From JACQFZ01 sp036396275 (GTDB lineage: Bacteria; Pseudomonadota; Gammaproteobacteria; Acidiferrobacterales; Sulfurifustaceae), in assembly GCA_036396275.1 (NCBI GenBank), contig DASWLD010000089.1:1-10223 (forward strand): a stretch of DNA of 10,223 nucleotides. Direction: 5' to 3'. Positions 5,341 to 10,223 of the stretch are shown piece after piece; positions within the stretch are counted from its first letter, which is position 1, and every line of letters begins with the position of its first letter. Made by a program: the position numbers and the translations under genes. The notes beneath the pieces are model-generated. The model did not search any database and was not told the origin of the DNA. It was given only the letters and a program-made list of their open reading frames with translations.

Positions 5341-8300
5341 CTAAACCGCGCCACGATGTTTGCCGCTCTTCACGTCAGAAGAGGCTGCGGGCCGGTTCAC
5401 GTTCGTCACGGTTCCCGAAAGTTTCGCCTTGATCGCCTCGCCCTGCGCCCGCGCGCTTTCGATGCTCGCTTGCTTCACGTGCCCGAAGCCCCGGATGTGT
5501 TCGGGCAGGCGTGCCAGTTCGACGGCGTCGTCCAGTTGCTCGCGAGTTAACCCGCTCAAGATCGACGTCACATCGTTACGATAGTCCTCGATCAAACGAC
5601 GTTCGATAACGCGCTCTTGCGTGCGGCCGAAGGGGTCGAGCCAGGTACCGCGCAGGAATTTGAGCTTCGCCAACACGCCGAACGCGCGCCACATCCACGG
5701 ACCGAATTCTTGCTTTATCAGGTGGCCCTTGGCGTCGCGCTTCGAAAACACCGGCGGTGCCATGTGGAAAGTCACCGAAAAATCGCCGTCGAAGGTTTCG
5801 CCGAGTTTGCGTTTGAAATCGCCGTTCGCGTACAGCCGCGCGACTTCGTACTCGTCTTTGTACGCCATGAGCTTGAATAAATTTTCCGCTACCGCGCGCG
5901 TGAGCCGATCGCCGCCGAGCGGCGGCTCGGCGGTTCGCACTTGCCGTACGAAACGCTCGTACGACTGGGCGTACTTCTTGTTCTGATATTTGGTCAAAAA
6001 GTCCACGCGCCGCTGAATCAGCGCGTCCAGCGTCTTCGGCAGCGGCACGACGACGTTGTCTTCGGGAGCCGCGATGCGCTCGACCTTGGCGAGATCGACC
6101 GCCGCGCGCCGGCCCCAGAGAAACGCCTGCTTGTTCGCCTCGACCGCGACCTCGTTCAGCTCGATCGCCCGTAGTACGGCATCGCCCGACAACGGCACGA
6201 GTCCCTGCTGGTAGGCGTAGCCGAGCATGAACAGGTTCGTCGCGATGGCGTCGCCCGTCAGCGCGGTGGCGATTCGGGTGCCGTCGATGAAGTAAGCACG
6301 CTCCACCCCCTCCCGTCCCCTCCCCCTTCCAGGGGGAGGGTTAGGGTGGGGGTCCGCAACCGCTTGCTCGATCAGCGCGCGCACTTCCTCGGCCGGGAAC
6401 TGCCAGTCGGGATTCTGAGCGAAGTGGCCGGTCGGCTGTTCGTGCGTGTTGATCACCGCGACCGTGCGCCCCGGGCGGGTTTTCGAGATCGCCTCCTGCC
6501 CGCCGGAGACCAGCATGTCGCAGCCGAGAATCAAATCGGCCTCGCCCATCGCGATGGCCTGCGAATAGATGCCGGCGGGCTTCGCGGCGATGCGCACGTG
6601 CGACGTGACCGCGCCGTTCTTCTGCGCCAGGCCGCTCATGTCGAGCACCGACACGCCCTTGCCTTCGAGGTGCGCCGCCATGCCCATCAGTGCGCCGATG
6701 GTAATTACGCCGGTGCCGCCGATGCCGGTCACCAGGATGTTGTAGGGCCGATCGAGCTTTTTGCTCTCGGGCTCGGGCAAAGCGGCGAACAATGCGTCCA
6801 CTTCCGGGCCGGCCGCGCGCGGTTTGCGCACGGTGGCGCCTTCGACCGTAACGAAGCTCGGACAGAAACCCTTGAGGCAGGAGTAATCCTGGTTGCACGT
6901 GGATTGATCGATCGCGCGCTTGCGCCCGAACTCGGTCTCGCGCGGGAGGATCGCGACGCAGTTCGATTGCACGCCGCAGTCGCCGCAGCCTTCGCATACG
7001 GCTTCATTGATAAACACCCGCCGCGTCGCGATCGGATACTTGCCGTGCTTGCGGCGCCGGCGCTTCTCAGCGGCGCATACCTGGTCGTAGATCAGCACCG
7101 ACACGCCCTTGTGCTCGCGCAGCTCCTGCTGCACGGCGTCGAGGTCGGCGCGGTCGTGCACCGTGGTGAATGCAGGCAGCTGGCTTCGATCGCGATAGCG
7201 TTCGAGATCTTCAGTGACGACGGCGATGCACTCGACGCCTTCGGCCGCCACTTCGCGCGCGACGCGCGGCACGCTGAGCGGACCGTCGACCGGCTGGCCG
7301 CCGATCATCGCGACCGCGTCGTTGTAGAGAATCTTGTAAGTGACGTTTACCTTGGCGCCGACCGCGGCGCGGATCGCGAGATAGCCGGAATGGAAGTACG
7401 TGCCGTCGCCCATGTTCACGAACACATGCTTCAAGTCCGAGAACGGCGCCTGGCCGATCCAGGTCGCGCCCTCGCCGCCCATGTGCGTGTACGTCTTGTT
7501 GCTCTCCGGGTAGATCGAGACCGCCATGGTGTGGCAGCCGATGCCGGCCATGGCGAAGCTGCCCTCGGGTGTCTTGGTCGAGGTGTTGTGCGGGCAGCCG
7601 GCGCAGTAGTACGCCGGCCGCGGCGGCGTGTCGACGGCCTTGTTCATGACCGCTTCCTTCGCGGCGAGAAACGCCAGACGCGCCTTGATGTTGTCGCTCT
7701 GGTGGAAGCGGCCGATGCGCGCGGCGATAACGCGCGCGACCTGGGCCACGGTGAAATCGCCCTTGCTCGTGAGCAGCCATTCGCCGTGCGGCGGCACCCA
7801 TTCGCCTTTTTCGTCGAACTTGCCGACCACGCGCGGGCGCACGTCCTCGCGCCAGTTGTAGAGCTGCTCTTTCAATTGATACTCGACGACCTGGCGCTTC
7901 TCCTCGACCACGAGGATCTCTTCGAGGCCGGTCGCGAACTCGCGCACGCTCTCCGGTTCGAGCGGCCACGGCATCGCGACCTTGAACACGCGCACGCCGA
8001 TGTCCGCCGCCGCGCGCGCGTCGATGCCAAGTTCATCGAGCGCTTCGCGCACGTCGAGATAGGCCTTGCCCGAGGCGATAATGCCGAGGCGCGCTTTGGG
8101 CGCGTCGATCACGGTATGGTTGAGCTTGTTCGCGCGCGCGTACGCCACCGCGGCGTAGGCCTTGTAATCCTGCATCAATGCTTCCTGGCCGAGCACTTGC
8201 GCGCGCAGCGGGCCGGTCAGGAGCCGACTGTTCACGCCGCCCGGCGGCATCGTGAAATCCTCGGGGATCTTGACCTGCACGCGGAAGGGGCTTCCGTCCA

Positions 8301-8940
8301 CCGACGCGCTCGATTCGGCGGTGTCGGAAATCGCCTTTAAGCCGACCACGAGACCCGAGTAGCGCGACATCGCCCAGCCGTGGATGCCGAGATCGAGATA
8401 GTCCTGCACGTTCGCCGGATACAGGACCGGAATGATGGCGGCGGCGAACTGGTGATCGCTTTGATGCGCCAAGGTCGAGGAGTACGCCGAGTGATCGTCG
8501 CCCGCGACCAGCAGCACGCCGCCGTGCTTGGCGGTGCCGGAGTGGTTCATGTGCTTGAACACATCGCCGCAGCGGTCGACGCCAGGCCCCTTGCCGTACC
8601 ACATGGCAAACACGCCGTCGTACTTCGACGGCCCGATCAGATTCACCTGCTGCGTACCCCAAACGGCGGTGGCGGCGAGGTCCTCGTTCACGCCGGGTGA
8701 GAACTTGATGTGATGTTTGTCGAGCTGCGGCTGTGCATGCCACAGCGCCTTGTCGAGCCCGCCGAGCGGCGAGCCGCGGTAGCCCGTAACGAAACCGGCG
8801 GTGTTCAGCCCGGCGGCCTCGTCGCGCAGCCGCTGCATAATCAGCAGCCGCACCAGCGCTTGGGTGGCACTCAGGTAAAACCGGCCCGACGAAAAAATGT
8901 ACTTGTCCTCGAGCCGGACATCAGCCAACGGTGCGTTCAT
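5341..8940 (-). CDS. Fused indolepyruvate:ferredoxin oxidoreductase (IorA-IorB type)
   Basis: A 1199-residue enzyme of the 2-oxoacid:acceptor oxidoreductase superfamily. It oxidatively decarboxylates indolepyruvate, phenylpyruvate and similar aryl pyruvates to aryl-acetyl-CoA, passing electrons to ferredoxin, in catabolism of aromatic amino acids. The N-terminal pyrimidine-type/core domains occupy about 15-400. The TPP domain follows, with YCAGCPHN (445-452), IGCHT (467-471) and MGDGTYFHSG (510-519) through YNDAVAMIGGQ (539-549), the Mg-TPP motif. Iron-sulfur cysteines are in CEGCGDCGVQSNC (649-661) and CNQDYSCLKGFC (682-693). The gamma-type domain starts at ITGIGGTG-like residues 737-744 and runs to about 950, followed by a C-terminal conserved region. 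Start: GGAGG eight bases before ATG. An in-frame repeat element adds about 17 residues (863-879). It is a stand-alone gene with no ferredoxin gene adjacent. Confidence 0.95.
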   Translation of the reverse strand: MNAPLADVRLEDKYIFSSGRFYLSATQALVRLLIMQRLRDEAAGLNTAGFVTGYRGSPLGGLDKALWHAQPQLDKHHIKFSPGVNEDLAATAVWGTQQVNLIGPSKYDGVFAMWYGKGPGVDRCGDVFKHMNHSGTAKHGGVLLVAGDDHSAYSSTLAHQSDHQFAAAIIPVLYPANVQDYLDLGIHGWAMSRYSGLVVGLKAISDTAESSASVDGSPFRVQVKIPEDFTMPPGGVNSRLLTGPLRAQVLGQEALMQDYKAYAAVAYARANKLNHTVIDAPKARLGIIASGKAYLDVREALDELGIDARAAADIGVRVFKVAMPWPLEPESVREFATGLEEILVVEEKRQVVEYQLKEQLYNWREDVRPRVVGKFDEKGEWVPPHGEWLLTSKGDFTVAQVARVIAARIGRFHQSDNIKARLAFLAAKEAVMNKAVDTPPRPAYYCAGCPHNTSTKTPEGSFAMAGIGCHTMAVSIYPESNKTYTHMGGEGATWIGQAPFSDLKHVFVNMGDGTYFHSGYLAIRAAVGAKVNVTYKILYNDAVAMIGGQPVDGPLSVPRVAREVAAEGVECIAVVTEDLERYRDRSQLPAFTTVHDRADLDAVQQELREHKGVSVLIYDQVCAAEKRRRRKHGKYPIATRRVFINEAVCEGCGDCGVQSNCVAILPRETEFGRKRAIDQSTCNQDYSCLKGFCPSFVTVEGATVRKPRAAGPEVDALFAALPEPESKKLDRPYNILVTGIGGTGVITIGALMGMAAHLEGKGVSVLDMSGLAQKNGAVTSHVRIAAKPAGIYSQAIAMGEADLILGCDMLVSGGQEAISKTRPGRTVAVINTHEQPTGHFAQNPDWQFPAEEVRALIEQAVADPHPNPPPGRGRGREGVERAYFIDGTRIATALTGDAIATNLFMLGYAYQQGLVPLSGDAVLRAIELNEVAVEANKQAFLWGRRAAVDLAKVERIAAPEDNVVVPLPKTLDALIQRRVDFLTKYQNKKYAQSYERFVRQVRTAEPPLGGDRLTRAVAENLFKLMAYKDEYEVARLYANGDFKRKLGETFDGDFSVTFHMAPPVFSKRDAKGHLIKQEFGPWMWRAFGVLAKLKFLRGTWLDPFGRTQERVIERRLIEDYRNDVTSILSGLTREQLDDAVELARLPEHIRGFGHVKQASIESARAQGEAIKAKLSGTVTNVNRPAASSDVKSGKHRGAV
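6303..6354. repeat. Palindromic repeat element translated within the oxidoreductase
   Basis: The nested inverted repeats are CCCTCCCCCT (6318-6327) with AGGGGGAGGG (6331-6340) around a 3-base loop, and an outer CCACCC (6303-6308) with GGGTGG (6344-6349). On the coding strand it reads DPHPNPPPGRGRGREGV. That closely resembles the PHPNPLP-x-GEG-type peptides produced when common proteobacterial intergenic palindromic repeats are translated. The element lies between ALIEQAVA and ERAYFIDGTRIATAL, where the family normally runs on directly. It keeps the reading frame. Confidence 0.7.
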
Positions 8941-9208
8941 TTCCAGCCTCCGTTTGGTGACTCCGTGTTCCCCGGACCCTCCCGTGACGTGCAGGGACGC
9001 ACTAAGATCGCGAGAAACAGGACGTTGATAGCGATCAGAGGGTCGGGTGAGGGAACCGTGTCGACCTGTCCATAGTTTAACCCGGTCGGGGAGGTGTGAC
9101 GGAACCCCAGTTCAAGTGTGGAGGCTTGGGTGGCGATACGGCGTGGAGTCAACGAAATGGTGCGCCAGGACTGTCGCCATGCGCTAACAGCTTTCGAGCT
9201 GCGGGTTA
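8941..9208. other. Gene-free spacer with an imperfect inverted repeat
   Basis: No convincing gene is seen. The arms TTCCCCGGACCCTC (8968-8981) and the region 9038-9055 (GAGGGTC then GGGAA) are partly complementary, with a perfect 7-bp core (8975-8981 with 9038-9044) around a 56-base centre. The oxidoreductase promoter should lie here but no good -35/-10 pair was found. No HicA-like toxin is encoded in the part next to the lone HicB gene. Confidence 0.4.
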
Positions 9209-9421
9209 CTATGCTGCGACGTCAACGTATTCCACACGACTCGCGGGTTCGGGAATGGCCGCACCGTCCGCACGCAAGCCATCAAGGTGAAACTCAACGG
9301 CTTCCCGGATCTGCGCTTCGACTTCCTCAACCGTTGCCCCTGTCGCCACACAGCCCGGAAGATCAGGGACGTAGGCCGAGTAGTTGTTCTCGGCTTTTTC
9401 GATCACGATTGCATAGCGCAT
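9209..9421 (-). CDS. hicB: HicB-like antitoxin-family protein, unpaired
   Basis: A 70-residue protein spanning the compact HicB/UPF0150 fold. YAIVIEKAENNYSAYVPDLPGC (3-24) is the signature first half, followed by the helix VEEVEAQIREAVEFHLDGLRADG (31-53) and a short tail ending EYVDVAA. It is the short form with no C-terminal ribbon-helix-helix or helix-turn-helix domain, so it may bind a toxin but is unlikely to bind DNA itself. GAGG precedes the ATG by six bases. HicB normally pairs with the small RNase HicA; no HicA reading frame is found on either side. It is divergent from the HigB gene, with 56 bases between their starts. It may be an orphan or act on an unlinked partner. Confidence 0.82.
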   Translation of the reverse strand: MRYAIVIEKAENNYSAYVPDLPGCVATGATVEEVEAQIREAVEFHLDGLRADGAAIPEPASRVEYVDVAA

Positions 9422-9477
9422 AGCAGCCTCACTCTTTCAAACCAACCTGTTTCAACGTACCGTCAGGACTCTGACCC

Positions 9478-9759
9478 ATGTTTCAACTCAACACAAGCCC
9501 GTCGTTCGCCGAAGAACACAAAGACGCGGCGGAGGCATTGAACGTTTGGTTTAAGTTGATGTCCGCGAATACCTTCATATCTTTTTCGGATTTGCAACGT
9601 GTGTTTGGATCGGTCGATAAGGTGGATAAGTTCACGGTTTTCAATATCGGCGGCAACAAGTTCAGGTTGATTGCGGCCGTTCACTACAACCGTAAGAAGG
9701 TATACATCCGTCATGTGCTAACGCATGCGGAATACGATCAAGAGAAGTGGAAGAGGTAG
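9478..9759 (+). CDS. higB: HigB-family type II toxin (mRNA interferase)
   Basis: A 93-residue toxin of the HigB family (RelE-like, ribosome-dependent mRNA cleavage), unrelated in detail to the Gp49-like toxin at 4908-5234. The C-terminal half is strongly diagnostic: KFTVFNIGGNKFRLIAAVHYNRKKVYIRHVLTHAEYD (51-87), with the conserved THAEYD followed by KWKR. The first ten residues (MFQLNTSPSF) differ from the usual M-x-V-I-S-R-type beginning and overlap an 8-bp direct repeat (GTTTCAAC at 9449-9456 and 9480-9487). The ribosome site is weak: AGGA lies about 11 bases upstream of the ATG. It is the first gene of a two-gene operon with the HigA antitoxin, 2 bases from the preferred antitoxin start. 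The region is less GC-rich than the metabolic genes. Confidence 0.9.
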   Translation: MFQLNTSPSFAEEHKDAAEALNVWFKLMSANTFISFSDLQRVFGSVDKVDKFTVFNIGGNKFRLIAAVHYNRKKVYIRHVLTHAEYDQEKWKR

Positions 9760-9761
9760 TC

Positions 9762-10172
9762 ATGCTTGAGAAAGAGATGGATCAAGCGGCACGGGAGTAT
9801 AAGCGGCTGCGCGCGATGGTGCCGCTGGGTACGTTGCGCACGAGGAAAGAATACGAACGTGCGGTAAGGACATTGGATCGGATCATCGACGAAATCGGAG
9901 AAGACGAGAAACATCCGTTGTCCGATCTTGCGGATGCGCTCGGCGGTTTTATTGAACGCTATGAGAACGAACACGTTCGCGTTCCGAACGCCGCCCCGGT
10001 CGCGGTCTTGCAGTTCCTGATGCGGGAACACGGCGTTCGACAGTCCGACCTCGTTGAAATCGGCAGTCAGGGCGTCGTTTCCGAAGTGCTTGCCGGAAAG
10101 CGCGAGTTGAACTCGCGGCAGATCAAGCGGCTTGCCAAGCGATTTGGCGTTTCCGCCGCGGTATTCATTTAG
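9762..10172 (+). CDS. higA: HigA-family antitoxin (XRE helix-turn-helix)
   Basis: A 136-residue antitoxin that should bind and block HigB and repress the operon. The N-terminal half (about 1-75) is charged and helical: EYERAVRTLDRIIDEIGEDEKHPLSDLADALGGFIERYENEH. The C-terminal helix-turn-helix (about 78-132) is highly typical of HigA, with VLQFLMREHGVRQSDL, EIGSQGVVSEVLAGKREL and IKRLAKRFGVSAAVFI. The ATG at 9762 is chosen because GAGG lies five bases before it and it follows the toxin stop closely. A GTG at 9747 inside the toxin gene would add five residues but lacks a ribosome site. The remaining 51 bases of the window after the stop show nothing recognisable. Confidence 0.92.
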   Translation: MLEKEMDQAAREYKRLRAMVPLGTLRTRKEYERAVRTLDRIIDEIGEDEKHPLSDLADALGGFIERYENEHVRVPNAAPVAVLQFLMREHGVRQSDLVEIGSQGVVSEVLAGKRELNSRQIKRLAKRFGVSAAVFI

Positions 10173-10223
10173 TCATTCGGCAGGCGTCGTGATCTAACTT
10201 CGGCACGGCAAAATCGACCGGGG

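Noticed and set aside
6346..8340. A 664-codon open frame on the plus strand
   Set aside because: It lies entirely antisense to the oxidoreductase, has low-complexity Arg/His/Ala-rich translation and no recognisable domain; a by-product of GC-rich codon use.
8937..9152. A 71-codon minus-strand frame ahead of the oxidoreductase
   Set aside because: No clear ribosome site or family signature; it runs through the inverted repeat region and overlaps the oxidoreductase start.
8941..9208. A HicA toxin partner for the HicB gene
   Set aside because: No frame shows the HicA core (double-stranded RNA-binding-like fold with the GSHH-type motif) here or between 9422 and 9477.
9747..9761. GTG start for HigA inside the toxin gene
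   Set aside because: No ribosome site; the ATG at 9762 has GAGG at the right distance and follows the toxin stop.

Overview
The window looks like chromosomal DNA of a GC-rich betaproteobacterium. This is inferred from codon use, GGAGG-type ribosome binding sites and the family types present: a fused indolepyruvate ferredoxin oxidoreductase, a class II aldolase/adducin-like protein and a DUF1924-type remnant. The species cannot be named from sequence alone. No rRNA, tRNA, CRISPR array or transposase was seen.

Layout. 1-1357 carries two leftward genes: a glutathione S-transferase cut by the window edge and a class II aldolase/adducin-family protein. They are separated by a spacer holding a 15-bp inverted repeat. 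1358-1612 is a divergent promoter region. It is followed rightward by a class I fructose-bisphosphate aldolase (1613-2638), a strong GC hairpin, and a membrane-anchored family 2 glycosyltransferase (2874-4271). 4311-4518 holds a perfect PmrA/QseB-type operator in front of a 47-codon remnant: a signal peptide plus the start of a DUF1924-like protein. 4580-5234 is a leftward toxin-antitoxin pair (HigB/Gp49-like toxin, XRE antitoxin) with an 11-bp-arm palindrome at its start. 5341-8940 is a 1199-residue fused indolepyruvate:ferredoxin oxidoreductase, leftward, carrying an in-frame palindromic repeat. 9209-9421 is a lone HicB-like gene. 9478-10172 is a second, unrelated HigB-HigA pair, rightward and AT-richer than its surroundings.

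How it fits together. The metabolic genes do not form one pathway or operon; each is preceded by its own ribosome binding site and mostly its own spacer. The central sugar aldolase is housekeeping. The oxidoreductase would oxidise aryl pyruvates from aromatic amino acids to aryl-acetyl-CoA. The three toxin-antitoxin type loci sit on both sides of the oxidoreductase, one of them directly beside a truncated gene, which suggests that small mobile modules have accumulated here. The observations most worth following are the repeat element translated inside the oxidoreductase, the intact PmrA-type promoter left in front of a gene stump, and the autoregulatory palindrome that almost touches the toxin start codon. 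No clearly new multi-gene system was found.
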